From NCBI GenBank assembly GCA_964343075.1, contig CAYFGT010000001.1, positions 62,001-126,000 of the forward strand: a DNA stretch of 64,000 nucleotides. Reading direction: 5' to 3'. Made by a program: the position numbers and the translations under genes. The DNA is from UBA2588 sp964343075 (GTDB lineage Bacteria; Chloroflexota; Dehalococcoidia; Lucifugimonadales; UBA3495). Under the pieces are notes generated by a model. That model had not been told where the DNA came from and ran no database searches. It saw nothing but the letters and a program-made list of their open reading frames with translations. How positions within the stretch are numbered: position 1 is the first letter of the stretch; every line of letters begins with the position of its first letter. Shown here piece by piece: positions 32,896 through 42,456 of this stretch.

Positions 32896-32931
32896 ATGTG
32901 AATCAATTCAGAAGAAGAGAATAGCTTGTAT

Positions 32932-34155
32932 ATGGAACAGCACAATATTATGAACCCTATAGAAAGTATAAGGGACAAATTGGGCGATAAAGCAGCAAAC
33001 TTATTACTTGAAATAAGGCGTGTTGCAAATACTCTTGGGTTTGAAAGTTTCATAGTGGGTGGGACGGTACGAGATTTAATTTTAGATAAACCGCTAAAAG
33101 ATATTGATGTGTCGGTGATTGGAGATGCGATCATGCTGGTGGATGAAATTGAGGCACAGATAGCTGTAGTGGCTGTCCGACACCCCAAGTTTCGCACTGC
33201 TACTATTAAAATTGATGACTTGGAAATTGATATTGTCTCTGCTAGGTCTGAAACATATATTACACCGGGTGCTCTTCCGCAAGTTACACTTGCAGGTATT
33301 GAACATGATCTCCGTAGGAGAGATTTTTCAATAAATGCAATGGCTATTTCATTAAATGAACCTTACGCTCTTGTTGATCCTTTAGAAGGTATGCTTGATC
33401 TCACTAATGGGGTAATCAAAGTCCTTCACGATAATAGTTTTTCAGATGACCCTACTAGAATTTTCAGAATGTTCAGATATTCAAGTAGATTTGGTTTTAT
33501 TATCGGAACTGATACTGTCAAGCAGGTGTCCAATGCGGTAACTAACAACTTTATTACGTTTATCAGCAAGGAAAGATTGACTAATGAAATCAGTTTGCTT
33601 CTTGATGAGTCTAATTTCGAGAAAGTGATCGAACAGTTATTATTGTTTAAAGTGTTCCCGTTCCCCTGTCAGTATAGACCAGTTCCTGAATTTGACTGTG
33701 AATCGGACGGATTCAAATGGATATATTTAATAAATATGTACGACACGGAATTTCAAAAAGCTTTATCCGATATGTTTGTATGGGGGCGGCAGACCACAAA
33801 ATTAGTTACGGATTTTGTGGAGTTGTGCGGTGTAATTAATGCATTTGATGAAGAAACTTTAAATGAAACAAACTTGGAACGTATCTATAGACTATTAAAG
33901 CAAACCCCGAGACCGATTATGGATATTTACGTCGCATTGAACCCAGGTACTATCAATACTAGATTACTTGAGCAATACATACTGTATACTGAACAGAGAG
34001 CGGTTAGCATAGATGCTGTAGAATTGATCGGTTTGGGTGTTGAAAAACAGCAACTCGCGGAAATTATTGACATGCTAACCATCCTCCGAATAACCGGACA
34101 GATTCGTAGCAAGTCTGAAGAAGTGTCTGTTGTTGTTCAATTTGTGAACGGATAA
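32932..34155 (+). CDS. CCA tRNA nucleotidyltransferase / poly(A) polymerase family protein
   Basis: The class II nucleotidyltransferase head contains FIVGGTVRDLIL, the catalytic DIDVSV, RRRDFSINAMA, DPLEGMLDL and DDPTRIFRMFRY, followed by a helical RNA-binding body of about 200 residues. Such enzymes add or repair the 3'-CCA of tRNAs or add A-tails; the exact activity cannot be separated by eye. The only tRNA in this window already encodes CCA, which fits a repair or tailing role. The frame can start at TTG 32926, ATG 32932 or ATG 32950; 32932 is chosen. It is monocistronic or paired with the small Cys-rich gene. Confidence 0.9.
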   Translation: MEQHNIMNPIESIRDKLGDKAANLLLEIRRVANTLGFESFIVGGTVRDLILDKPLKDIDVSVIGDAIMLVDEIEAQIAVVAVRHPKFRTATIKIDDLEIDIVSARSETYITPGALPQVTLAGIEHDLRRRDFSINAMAISLNEPYALVDPLEGMLDLTNGVIKVLHDNSFSDDPTRIFRMFRYSSRFGFIIGTDTVKQVSNAVTNNFITFISKERLTNEISLLLDESNFEKVIEQLLLFKVFPFPCQYRPVPEFDCESDGFKWIYLINMYDTEFQKALSDMFVWGRQTTKLVTDFVELCGVINAFDEETLNETNLERIYRLLKQTPRPIMDIYVALNPGTINTRLLEQYILYTEQRAVSIDAVELIGLGVEKQQLAEIIDMLTILRITGQIRSKSEEVSVVVQFVNG

Positions 34156-34160
34156 GGTCC

Positions 34161-34376
34161 ATGGATCAACAAGAAAAAGACTTGAATCTTTGTGCCATGT
34201 GTGACAAAGGTTTAGATGGTATCAATGAGACTAACTGCCAGCGATGTGGTTGTTTTTTTCATTATTATTGGACCGATATGCAAGAGTCCGAATCTTGCGG
34301 GGCGCTTGCGAGTCATGACGATGCATTGGCTATTGTTTTTTTGTGTGTCGATTGTATAAAGCATTCAAGGAATTAG
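34161..34376 (+). CDS. Small cysteine-rich, probably zinc-binding protein
   Basis: The 71-residue protein has Cys pairs LCAMC near the N terminus, NCQRCGC in the middle, ESCG, and FLCVDC near the C terminus, together with adjacent His residues. This suggests one or two zinc sites. It is not a recognised ribosomal or RNA polymerase zinc protein. It lies 5 bases after the CCA enzyme and 11 bases before the dehydrogenase, so it is transcribed with them. Function unknown. Confidence 0.65.
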   Translation: MDQQEKDLNLCAMCDKGLDGINETNCQRCGCFFHYYWTDMQESESCGALASHDDALAIVFLCVDCIKHSRN

Positions 34377-34387
34377 GAAGGAGAATC

Positions 34388-35425
34388 ATGAAAGCGGTAT
34401 TTATCAACAAACATGGTGGTACAGATGTCTTAGAATATGGAGAAGTACCTGAGCCTACTGTAGGTTTTGGGCAAGTGAAAGTTAAAGTGCAAGCAGCTTG
34501 CTTGAATCGATTAGACTTGTATACGAGAGAAGGTGATCGTGGTTTGCAACGCGAATTTCCTCCTAGTTTAATCTTAGGTGGAGATTGCTCAGGAGACGTT
34601 GTTGAAATAGGAGAAGGAGTTAATGGATTATCTTTGGGCAATCGAGTGATAGTCTATCCTAAGATGACATGCGGGCAATGTGTGGAATGCCTTTCGGGTA
34701 GAGATGATCTATGCTCCCGAGCTCAATTCTTGGGAACTGCATCTAATGGAAGCTATGCTGAATATGTTGTTGTTGATAGTGGAAACGCGCATGTGATTAG
34801 TGATGATGTTACTTACGATATGGCTGCAGCGGTACCCACAACTTTTCTTCCTTGCTGGAATATATTGGTCAGAAAAGGTCAACTTAAATCATGGGAGACT
34901 ATTTTGGTCCTTTCTGCTTCAGCAGGTGTTGGTACCGCAGCAATACAGTTAGCTAAAAATGTCATTGGAGCGACTGTGCTTACCACTACTAGCAGTAAAG
35001 AAAAAATGCTAAAAGCAAAAGAAATTGGAGCCGATTTTGTGATCAATTATAATGAAGAATCGATCAGTGATCGTATCAAAGAAATTACAAATGGGATGGG
35101 CGTCGATTTTGTTCTTGATCATGTTGGTGCCGATTTCTTTAAAGACGCTTTCTATGCCTTAAGATCAGGAGGGAGATATGGTATTTGTGGGGCAACTACA
35201 GGGTTGCGCACAGAATTGCATCTTGGGTTATTGTTTTCTAAGCAAATAGAGATATTTGGTGCATTTATGGGGTCAAAGAAAGACATGGTGGAAATTACGA
35301 ATACATTGAATAGAGGGCATATCAACCCTAGTATTCATAAGATCTTTCCACTGTCTGAGACAGCGGAAGCTCATAAGATGATGGAAGATACCAACTTTTT
35401 CGGGAAAATTATTATTCATCCTTAA
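34388..35425 (+). CDS. Zinc-type alcohol dehydrogenase / quinone oxidoreductase (MDR family)
   Basis: The 345-residue NAD(P)-dependent oxidoreductase begins MKAVFINKHGGTDVLEYGEV. It has GGDCSGDVVEIGEGV, the four structural-zinc cysteines in TCGQCVECLSGRDDLC, and the Rossmann segment LVLSASAGVGTAAIQLAKN. The position that carries the catalytic-zinc Cys in true alcohol dehydrogenases reads AACLNRLDL, intermediate with the quinone-reductase branch, so the substrate is uncertain. AGGAAGGAG sets the ATG at 34388; a GTG further upstream is less likely. It converges with the OGG gene. Confidence 0.88.
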   Translation: MKAVFINKHGGTDVLEYGEVPEPTVGFGQVKVKVQAACLNRLDLYTREGDRGLQREFPPSLILGGDCSGDVVEIGEGVNGLSLGNRVIVYPKMTCGQCVECLSGRDDLCSRAQFLGTASNGSYAEYVVVDSGNAHVISDDVTYDMAAAVPTTFLPCWNILVRKGQLKSWETILVLSASAGVGTAAIQLAKNVIGATVLTTTSSKEKMLKAKEIGADFVINYNEESISDRIKEITNGMGVDFVLDHVGADFFKDAFYALRSGGRYGICGATTGLRTELHLGLLFSKQIEIFGAFMGSKKDMVEITNTLNRGHINPSIHKIFPLSETAEAHKMMEDTNFFGKIIIHP

Positions 35426-35426
35426 A

Positions 35427-36266
35427 TTAGGAATTTAATAGTCGTCTACCATGAAATAGATATTGTTGTGAGTAACCTGCATATTCTCCGAAGTATTCGT
35501 TGGCCCATATTTGAAGTTGTTGGTTGGAAGGTGGGGTTTGATTCGGGAAGTACCAATCACACAATGCTCGTTTCACCCAGACATCAATAGGGAATGCTTC
35601 CAATTTGTCAAGCGAAAACACAAGTGCGCAGTCTGCTATTTTAGGTCCTACTCCTCGTAGCTTCATCAATTGGGTTTTTGCGTCCCCGTACGGAAGTGCT
35701 AGTAATTCTTGGAGATTGAGTTCTCCTTTTGAAACCTTGATTGCGCAGTCGAGGACATACGGGGCTCTGAACCCTAAGCCAAGTTCTCGTAGTTTAAATT
35801 CATCACTGTTACTAATATCCTCTGGAGAAGGGAACGAGTATCTCACATCGTCGTTCAATTGCAATTTGTTCCCAAAATAGGTAGACATATTTTCTACCAT
35901 TAAAGATATTCGTTTCATGTTAGTTGTCGATGAGCAAATAAAAGTGATTAAACATTCCCAAGGATCTTGTCGTAATAATCTAAGCCCGTTATATTTTGCA
36001 GTCATACTCTTTACTCGTTCATCTTTATTTATATGACTATATATGTATCCAAGATCGTCATCTAGACGTAAATACTTGTGGTAATCGTCCTCGACTATGT
36101 TCTTACTAGCTGTTTCTATACATAATGTTTTATCGTGCTGTCCAATGTGCACTAGGTTATTTTGTATGAAGCCCGAGTAATATCCGTTAACTTTTCTCCA
36201 CCTATGAGCTTGTCCACTTTCCAGAGATTCTCTCAAATTCAAAGGCTCTTGTATGGTTACTTGCAT
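35427..36266 (-). CDS. OGG1-type 8-oxoguanine DNA glycosylase
   Basis: The enzyme excises oxidised guanine. The protein has an N-terminal OGG domain (LESGQAHRWRKVNGYYSG), the DPWECLITFICSSTTNMKRI helix region, and the helix-hairpin-helix RGVGPKIADCALVFSLDK with the catalytic Lys, followed by FPIDVWV with the catalytic Asp. All key residues are in place. The ATG at 36266 follows the dinG stop by 2 bases; a TTG 12 bases upstream overlaps that stop. Length of about 279 residues fits the bacterial OGG1-like group. Confidence 0.92.
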   Translation of the reverse strand: MQVTIQEPLNLRESLESGQAHRWRKVNGYYSGFIQNNLVHIGQHDKTLCIETASKNIVEDDYHKYLRLDDDLGYIYSHINKDERVKSMTAKYNGLRLLRQDPWECLITFICSSTTNMKRISLMVENMSTYFGNKLQLNDDVRYSFPSPEDISNSDEFKLRELGLGFRAPYVLDCAIKVSKGELNLQELLALPYGDAKTQLMKLRGVGPKIADCALVFSLDKLEAFPIDVWVKRALCDWYFPNQTPPSNQQLQIWANEYFGEYAGYSQQYLFHGRRLLNS

Positions 36267-36268
36267 AC

Positions 36269-39034
36269 TTATATCCAATTCTTCACAGCGTTAGGGATAT
36301 CTGATAATTCGAAAGTTTGGATATTGAAGTCAGGCAATGAGTCAAGGAAAGTTTTTCCATATGATCTTTCTACTACTCGGTTATCCAATATCACGACGAC
36401 TCCGCTGTCTTCTTTACTCCTAATTAATCTTCCTATCCCTTGTCTGAACTTTAAAATAGCTTGGGGTACAGAATATTCCCTGAAAGAATTCTCGTAATTA
36501 CTACTTCTAGCTTGTACTATTGGGTCAGTGGGGACTTGGAATGGTAGCCTTGTAATCATTAGAAGCTTCAAGTTGTTACGTTCAAAATCAACGCCTTCCC
36601 AGAAGCTATTCGTACCCAAAATAATGCTATTAGGATTCTCGTTAAATCGCCGTATGATTTGTTGCGGAGTGCCATCGATTCCTTGCGCAAGTACTTGCAC
36701 ATCATTTTGTTCTAGATGAGTTTTTATAAGGTTTGATACATTGCGTAAGGCAGCGTAGGATGTGAATAACACAACCGTTCGCCCTTGGATTTCAATTGTT
36801 GCGTTCAAAATTGTTTCAGAGATTGCGGCTATATATGAATCCTGGGAGGGAGCTGGGACTCCCTTTGGCAGTAATAATAGGCCGTTTTCTTTATAGTTAT
36901 ACGGAGACCCTAACTGTGATTCTTCTGCGTTTTCGGGGATTCCAAGACGTTCTTTTATATGAGCAAATGAATCATAGGCAGTTAAAGTTGCACTCGTGCA
37001 TATTACGCTATCTTTTTCTGAAAAAAGATTAGAGGATAAGAATGCCCCGACATGGACTGGAGCGGAATGAAGCCTGACTTCAATCTGATTACGATCAGAT
37101 GATATCCATTCTACCGAATTTTCATCAGGTTTGGTTAATATGGACGTCAATTGGTCTTCTAATGAGTCAATTTGGTCGATGTTTGAATTTAATTCAACTA
37201 TCAAGTGAGACTTGTTATTCAAATTAACGTCTAGTGAGTCAACATTATTGCAAAGGTTTCGGATATATGAAGTATTTTCTTTGAGTGTAACTTGAAAATT
37301 TTCCCACATAGAAAGGATCGAGTACCAAGATTGCGAGGACCGGAAGTCTTTATGAATGATCATTTGGTTGTTGTCTTGATTATCTTGGGATGAGAAGAAT
37401 GTGTTATTCATGGCTTCCCACATAGTATTCCATCCAGTAGTTATACGATCTATGGATTGCTCGCAGGAATGGATATTGTCTAGAATGATTTGTTTAATTG
37501 AGGCACCGTTGTTGATGTTGTTTAGATCTATTCTAATACTGTTACATATTTTGGTTTGATTGTCTGCGATCTGTGATAATTGGTTCGCTGTAATTTCAAA
37601 TTGAAATTGGTTTGTCGCCTCATCTTCTAGATTATGGGCTTCATCTATGATCAGTGTGTTGTAGTGGGGTATAAGTGTCCCGCCCATCCTTATGTCTGAT
37701 AACAATAAAGCATGATTCACTATGAGTATGTCAGCTTCTTCAGCAAGCTCTCGGGCGTTCCTAAGGTAACAAGTATCGTCTCCTCTTAAGTTTGGGCACC
37801 ATAAATTTTCAGCAGAGGAGATTCGATTCCATACAGCAAGGTCTCTAGATGATAAATTTATTTCAGTTCTGTCACCATTTTGTGTAGAGCCCATCCATAA
37901 GTGAATCTTACTGAGTAGCCTTGCTTCATCGGAAGAAATTTCAGTCGCGTTGGACATATAGTTTAACCTGCTGACACATAAATAATTCGATTTACCTTTG
38001 AGTAAAGAATATTTGATACCACCTTCAGGAATCACTTTTAGATTTTCTAGGAGTGACACTAAAGCAGGTAGGTCTTTTGACACCAGTTGCTCTTGTAAAT
38101 TGATGGTGTTGGTAGAGATTACTACTTTTTCGTTGTGGCTGATAGCATGCTTGATTGCTGGTATTAAATACGCTAACGATTTACCAACACCCGTACCGGC
38201 TTCTATTATTAGGTGTTTTTTGTTGCTGATTGCTGAATCGACGATTTGAAGCATTTCTAGTTGTTCAGGCCTATATTCAAATTCATCAGGGAGATTTTGT
38301 GTGAAAGTTTCTTCGGTATTGAATATTTCATCTATGGTAAGTTCTGGATCAAAATCTAATAATGATTTATGGTTTCCATTTTGGTTGGGTCTAGGGCCAA
38401 CATGGCTTTTTTGTTGAGATGTGACCAGAGAGTGTTCCAAGCATTGTTCCAGAAGGTTGCCTAGATTCCAATTACTTTTAGTGCTGAGGTCGATCATGTA
38501 TTTGAGGGAATTGTGATCACATCTCCGAATGTGATTTAGTAGTTTAATGAAAACCTGTTGGGTCGCTTTGGCATCTTCCAGTGCCCTATGGGGAGACTGG
38601 TTTTCTACTTCGAAATATTTCCCTAGGTAATTTAATGAGTACTCTGGTAGGTTTGGGAAAAAAATTGTTGCTAATTCCCAGGTATCAAAATTATATTGAG
38701 TAAATTGTACGTCGTTACTTGCTAAGAATCTTAGGTCAAATTGAATGTTTTGTCCGATTATGGGCAGGTCACCAACAAACTTAATCAGGTCTGGTATGAC
38801 TTGTTCGATTGTTGGTTTAAATCTGACATCATCGTTGGATATTCCTGTAAGATCTTGTACAAATGGAGGGATTTGTCGTTTGGGATCTACTAAAGTTTGG
38901 TACTCTTCTAAGATGGTACCATAGGAGCATTTTACTGCTCCAATTTCAATAATCCGATCGCTGTTAGCATGCAGACCGGTGGTTTCCAAATCAAGGGATA
39001 CATATTCTAGGTTCATTGGACTTGTTGAAACCAT
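36269..39034 (-). CDS. dinG: DEDD exonuclease-DinG-type DNA helicase fusion
   Basis: The 921-residue protein fuses a DnaQ-like 3'-5' exonuclease (about 1-165; SLDLETTGL, later HRALEDAKAT) to an XPD/DinG superfamily 2 helicase. Helicase motifs are AGTGVGKSLAYL (about residue 280), IIDEAHNLEDEA (about 463) and the C-terminal GIGRLIRSKEDSG. In the Fe-S region I count three cysteines (YLCVSRL, LWCPN, DDTCYL) instead of the four that bind [4Fe-4S] in E. coli DinG, so a cluster is doubtful. Exonuclease-DinG proteins without a cluster are known in Firmicutes. It likely acts in DNA repair, next to the OGG glycosylase. Confidence 0.93.
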   Translation of the reverse strand: MVSTSPMNLEYVSLDLETTGLHANSDRIIEIGAVKCSYGTILEEYQTLVDPKRQIPPFVQDLTGISNDDVRFKPTIEQVIPDLIKFVGDLPIIGQNIQFDLRFLASNDVQFTQYNFDTWELATIFFPNLPEYSLNYLGKYFEVENQSPHRALEDAKATQQVFIKLLNHIRRCDHNSLKYMIDLSTKSNWNLGNLLEQCLEHSLVTSQQKSHVGPRPNQNGNHKSLLDFDPELTIDEIFNTEETFTQNLPDEFEYRPEQLEMLQIVDSAISNKKHLIIEAGTGVGKSLAYLIPAIKHAISHNEKVVISTNTINLQEQLVSKDLPALVSLLENLKVIPEGGIKYSLLKGKSNYLCVSRLNYMSNATEISSDEARLLSKIHLWMGSTQNGDRTEINLSSRDLAVWNRISSAENLWCPNLRGDDTCYLRNARELAEEADILIVNHALLLSDIRMGGTLIPHYNTLIIDEAHNLEDEATNQFQFEITANQLSQIADNQTKICNSIRIDLNNINNGASIKQIILDNIHSCEQSIDRITTGWNTMWEAMNNTFFSSQDNQDNNQMIIHKDFRSSQSWYSILSMWENFQVTLKENTSYIRNLCNNVDSLDVNLNNKSHLIVELNSNIDQIDSLEDQLTSILTKPDENSVEWISSDRNQIEVRLHSAPVHVGAFLSSNLFSEKDSVICTSATLTAYDSFAHIKERLGIPENAEESQLGSPYNYKENGLLLLPKGVPAPSQDSYIAAISETILNATIEIQGRTVVLFTSYAALRNVSNLIKTHLEQNDVQVLAQGIDGTPQQIIRRFNENPNSIILGTNSFWEGVDFERNNLKLLMITRLPFQVPTDPIVQARSSNYENSFREYSVPQAILKFRQGIGRLIRSKEDSGVVVILDNRVVERSYGKTFLDSLPDFNIQTFELSDIPNAVKNWI

Positions 39035-39040
39035 AGCGAC

Positions 39041-39745
39041 CTACTCTTTGTGTAACGAGAAACGCTTAGGAGACCCCTGCCGCAAGCCATGGACTGGCCA
39101 AAATGCTCCTGCCCTTAAGGCTTTGATGAATTCTTCCTCGGTACTTATATCTGTATCAAATTCGGTGGCGAAATTCCCTAGTCCATGAGTCGAATGGGCA
39201 TCGCTTCCTCCAGATACTGGTAAGTTAAGCATCTGAGAAACTTCTAGAGCGAACAAGTTTTCATTCTCTGCTGTTCCTCCATTACCTGCTTCTATCGCGT
39301 CTACCATGTCAAAAACATGATGCTGTGAGGCTTGATCGGCTGTGGTAGGGATAGTGTCATCAGGGGATTTGTACAAGTAAGGTCGTCCTCTTCCAGGAGG
39401 GCTAAAGATTCCTCGGAATGGATGTGCAGAAATGAGAAATCCACCGTGTGCTCTGACAGCCTTACTCAAGGTCTCGGCGTTGTTATAGCCAGACTCATAT
39501 TTATCCATGCCAAAAGCTAACATGTGGCCAAAATCTGTGTCTACTTCCATACCACGGATTAAAACGACGTTGTGCTTCTGGGCAAATTGTTCAAATTCAT
39601 GTCTGTCCCAAGGTCCACTGTGTTCTGTTAGACATAGCCCTTTAAGCCCAATCCTTGATGCTTCTAAGATCAAATCTTCAGGAGTTAGATTGCTATCACT
39701 GCTGCCTTTTGTTGTGTGTATATGCAAGTCGAAAAATTTTGCCAT
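39041..39745 (-). CDS. PHP-domain metal-dependent phosphoesterase
   Basis: The 234-residue protein contains the PHP metal ligands in FDLHIHTTKGSSDS, CLTEHSG, ISAHPFRG and GGSDAHSTHG. Relatives hydrolyse phosphoester bonds in nucleotides or histidinol phosphate, or serve in DNA repair. It is 6 bases upstream of dinG and likely co-transcribed, which weakly suggests a nucleic-acid role. Confidence 0.87.
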   Translation of the reverse strand: MAKFFDLHIHTTKGSSDSNLTPEDLILEASRIGLKGLCLTEHSGPWDRHEFEQFAQKHNVVLIRGMEVDTDFGHMLAFGMDKYESGYNNAETLSKAVRAHGGFLISAHPFRGIFSPPGRGRPYLYKSPDDTIPTTADQASQHHVFDMVDAIEAGNGGTAENENLFALEVSQMLNLPVSGGSDAHSTHGLGNFATEFDTDISTEEEFIKALRAGAFWPVHGLRQGSPKRFSLHKE

Positions 39746-39826
39746 AAAATTGCCTCAGCCCAATATTAACCAAAAAGACATCTATATTACAGTCTACTTT
39801 GTCTGTTCCTTATGATTAATATTTAG

Positions 39827-39855
39827 TTGATTGTAAGCAATGTTACATATACAAT
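39827..39855 (+). promoter_or_regulatory. Promoter for speD-speE
   Basis: TTGATT (39827-39832), a 17-base spacer and TACAAT (39850-39855) predict transcription from about 39862, some 40 bases before the speD start. The region 39746-39826 between the divergent PHP gene and this promoter shows no other clear feature. Confidence 0.5.
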
Positions 39856-39900
39856 TCTGAGCTACGTGATTGGAAGAATGTAAGAATTTCGAGGGAGTAC

Positions 39901-40278
39901 TTGGACGGTTTAGGAATACATGTAATAGCGGATTTGAAACAATGTGATCCGTTGCTTATCGATGATATAGAATATGTGCGAGACACTTTATACGAGGCAG
40001 CTGAGACCTTGTCTGTCTCGGTTATAGGTGAGTCGTTCCATAAATTTTCTCCTCAAGGAGTGACAGGAATTCTATCAATAGCGGAATCTCACATATCAGT
40101 CCATACCTGGCCAGAAGCATTATTTGTTGCTATTGATATATTTACTTGTGGGATTAAGTTTGATCCTAACCAAACGGCTATTTGGTTGGGTAGTAAATTC
40201 AAGAGTGAAGATTTTGATATAACCGTGATTGACAGAGGTGCAGGTCTAGCGCTTCCAACGTATGGTTTAAGCGAGTAA
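39901..40278 (+). CDS. speD: S-adenosylmethionine decarboxylase proenzyme
   Basis: SpeD makes the aminopropyl donor for spermidine synthesis. The 125-residue class 1B proenzyme has the self-cleavage site at AESHISVHTWPE, where the Ser at about residue 63 becomes the pyruvoyl cofactor. The catalytic His and Cys lie in VHTWPE and FTCG. The start is TTG at 39901 behind GAGGGAG. speE follows after 22 bases. Confidence 0.95.
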   Translation: MDGLGIHVIADLKQCDPLLIDDIEYVRDTLYEAAETLSVSVIGESFHKFSPQGVTGILSIAESHISVHTWPEALFVAIDIFTCGIKFDPNQTAIWLGSKFKSEDFDITVIDRGAGLALPTYGLSE

Positions 40279-40300
40279 TTGGGTAATAAGAGAGGACTTA

Positions 40301-41209
40301 TTGGATTCATTTGGTAATTGGTATATAGAGCATTTGTCATCTAGCCAATCTATCATGCTAAAAGTTACAGAAGTCTTGTATTCAGGTAAGACTCGATATC
40401 AGCAAGTAGATATCATCCAGTCAGAGATTTATGGAAGAAGTTTGATTCTTGATGGAAAAACTCAGTCCACCGAGAGAGACGAATTTGTTTATCATGAAGC
40501 ATTGGTAAGTCCTGCTATGTTTTTACATCAAAAACCTCAAGATGTTTTTATCGCTGGCGGCGGCGAAGGTGCTACTTTAAGAGAAGTACTTAATCATAAG
40601 AGCGTTTCTAAAGTTACCATGGTTGATTTGGATCAAGAAGTGATAGAGTTGAGTAAATTGTATTTGCCTAATCACCATAATGGTTCATTCGATGATGAAA
40701 GATTGGAATTGCATCATTGTGATGCTAGAACGTATTTGAATGATAATAATTATACTTATGATGTTATCATTTTAGATCTAGTTGATCCGTTAGAAGAGGG
40801 TATAGCATATCAACTGTATACAAGAGAATTTTATGAGATTGTAAGGTCTTGTCTGAATCGCGGTGGTATCATGGTGACTCAATCTGGATCTGCCGACATA
40901 ACTAATTTCACCGAATGTTATGCACCAATTGTGAATACTATCCAGTCAGTATTTCCCGATGCTAAGAATTATCAAGTGAACGTATCAGGATTCGGTATGC
41001 CATGGTCTTTCACAATTGCATCTCAAGAACCTGTGGACACTGATATTGAAAATTTAATGAACAATATTAGAGAGAGAGTACACCGAGATTTGAAATTTTA
41101 TGATCATGAATCTCATGTTCATATGTTTAATGTTCCCAAATATGTCCGTGAACAAATACAAAACGAATCTAGGATCAACTCTGATGACGATCCGATTTTT
41201 ATGATCTGA
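40301..41209 (+). CDS. speE: Spermidine synthase (polyamine aminopropyltransferase)
   Basis: SpeE transfers the aminopropyl group from decarboxylated SAM to putrescine. The 302-residue protein has an N-terminal beta domain (YGRSLILDGKTQSTERDEF) and the SAM-type fold with AGGGEGATLREVL, MVDLDQEVIEL and the catalytic-Asp region ILDLVDPLEE, then LYTREFYE. The start is TTG at 40301 after GAGG. Together with speD it gives a complete last step of spermidine synthesis; putrescine supply is not encoded here. Confidence 0.95.
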   Translation: MDSFGNWYIEHLSSSQSIMLKVTEVLYSGKTRYQQVDIIQSEIYGRSLILDGKTQSTERDEFVYHEALVSPAMFLHQKPQDVFIAGGGEGATLREVLNHKSVSKVTMVDLDQEVIELSKLYLPNHHNGSFDDERLELHHCDARTYLNDNNYTYDVIILDLVDPLEEGIAYQLYTREFYEIVRSCLNRGGIMVTQSGSADITNFTECYAPIVNTIQSVFPDAKNYQVNVSGFGMPWSFTIASQEPVDTDIENLMNNIRERVHRDLKFYDHESHVHMFNVPKYVREQIQNESRINSDDDPIFMI

Positions 41210-41212
41210 TTA

Positions 41213-41695
41213 TTACGTTATATATTTCCTTAAATTACAAAGTTCAATTACAGGTATAATTGTGCCATCTCGCTCAAATGATTCTATTAGGGTTCTTATA
41301 TCTTCGGGGATATTCTTTTTAGTCCCAGTTGTTTGATCATAACCAACATACACTGCGTTTATAATTGTAGTATGCTCGCCAGTCTGGTTATATATATTGA
41401 CTCGGAAATACATACTCGTGGTTTTTAACTTGGTTATGCTGCAATGTAATTCCAAGACTTCATCTACTCTGACAGGTGATAAGAAAGACAGGTCTGTATG
41501 CACTACAACTGTGTCAAAAAAACCAGTTTCAGCTAATTCATAGATGCTATAGCCTAGGTTTCTAAAATATTCAGCTTGGGCAATCTCCAAGTATTCTAAG
41601 TACGCTCCATTAAAAGCAATGCCTTGCCTGTCGCATTCAGACCATCGGACTCTGATAGGTGTGGTGAATAACGGTTGTGAATTATCAGGTTGCAT
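41213..41695 (-). CDS. YbgC/4HBT-type acyl-CoA thioesterase
   Basis: The 160-residue hotdog-fold protein has the motif VRWSECDRQGIAFNGAYLEY, which carries the catalytic Asp of the 4-hydroxybenzoyl-CoA thioesterase family, with VHTDLSFLSPVRVDE downstream. It is 5 bases after trmD in the same direction. The substrate is an acyl-CoA of unknown type. Confidence 0.88.
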   Translation of the reverse strand: MQPDNSQPLFTTPIRVRWSECDRQGIAFNGAYLEYLEIAQAEYFRNLGYSIYELAETGFFDTVVVHTDLSFLSPVRVDEVLELHCSITKLKTTSMYFRVNIYNQTGEHTTIINAVYVGYDQTTGTKKNIPEDIRTLIESFERDGTIIPVIELCNLRKYIT

Positions 41696-41700
41696 AAGAA

Positions 41701-42447
41701 TTATTCGTTCTCGAGCTCATCAAGTATTTGTTTGTCAAACTCATTTAGGTTTTGATCATAGAGCAGGTCAGGTCTATTTAGGTAGGTTCGGATTAACGAT
41801 TGGGTTCTCCTCCATTCTTCGATTTTCTTGTGGTTTCCGTTTATTAATACTTCTGGTACTTGTAATCCACGATAAGTTCTTGGACGTGTGTATAACGGGT
41901 GTTCCAACAATCCAGATGTTATTGAATCAGATTCAACGTTTTCAGACGCCCCTATTACCCCCGGGATAAATCGGGAAATACAATCCATCACTAACATAGC
42001 AGGGATTTCTCCTCCTGTGGTAATAAAATCTCCCACGCTTATTTTATGTGTGACTACTAATTCGATTATCCTCTCATCAATACCTGTGTAGTGTCCGCAG
42101 ATAATTATTACATCCTCGTAATCAGAAAAAGCTTTTGATTTTTCTTGATTAAAAGTGTATCCCTGAGGGGTCATGAGTATTACAGGGACGCTTTTAGGAT
42201 TATCACATGTTGCCAATGTATGTTCGATTGCTTCACCGATAGGTTCAGGTTTCATAACCATCCCAGACCCTCCCCCATATTGGTAATCATCAGTGATTGA
42301 ATGCTTATCTGTGGCAAACTCTCTGATGTTCACTATAGTGATGCGAATAAACTCATTCTTGATAGCTCTGCCGATCATACTTGATTCCATAAAGCCATCA
42401 AACATTTGCGGGAATAACGTTAATATATGGAAGTTAATACTTGCCAT
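41701..42447 (-). CDS. trmD: tRNA (guanine-37-N1)-methyltransferase
   Basis: TrmD methylates G37 of tRNAs to prevent frameshifting. The 248-residue SPOUT enzyme shows DDYQYGGGSGMVM, the knot motifs CGHYTGIDERI and GDFITTGGEIPAMLVMD, then RFIPGVIG and LEHPLYTRP. It lies between the amidohydrolase and the thioesterase on the minus strand, away from rplS. Confidence 0.96.
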   Translation of the reverse strand: MASINFHILTLFPQMFDGFMESSMIGRAIKNEFIRITIVNIREFATDKHSITDDYQYGGGSGMVMKPEPIGEAIEHTLATCDNPKSVPVILMTPQGYTFNQEKSKAFSDYEDVIIICGHYTGIDERIIELVVTHKISVGDFITTGGEIPAMLVMDCISRFIPGVIGASENVESDSITSGLLEHPLYTRPRTYRGLQVPEVLINGNHKKIEEWRRTQSLIRTYLNRPDLLYDQNLNEFDKQILDELENE

Positions 42448-42456
42448 GGAAAGTCT

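Noticed and set aside
34343..34388. Upstream GTG start for the zinc-type dehydrogenase
   Set aside because: It overlaps the preceding small gene; AGGAAGGAG clearly points to the ATG at 34388 and the family N terminus starts there.
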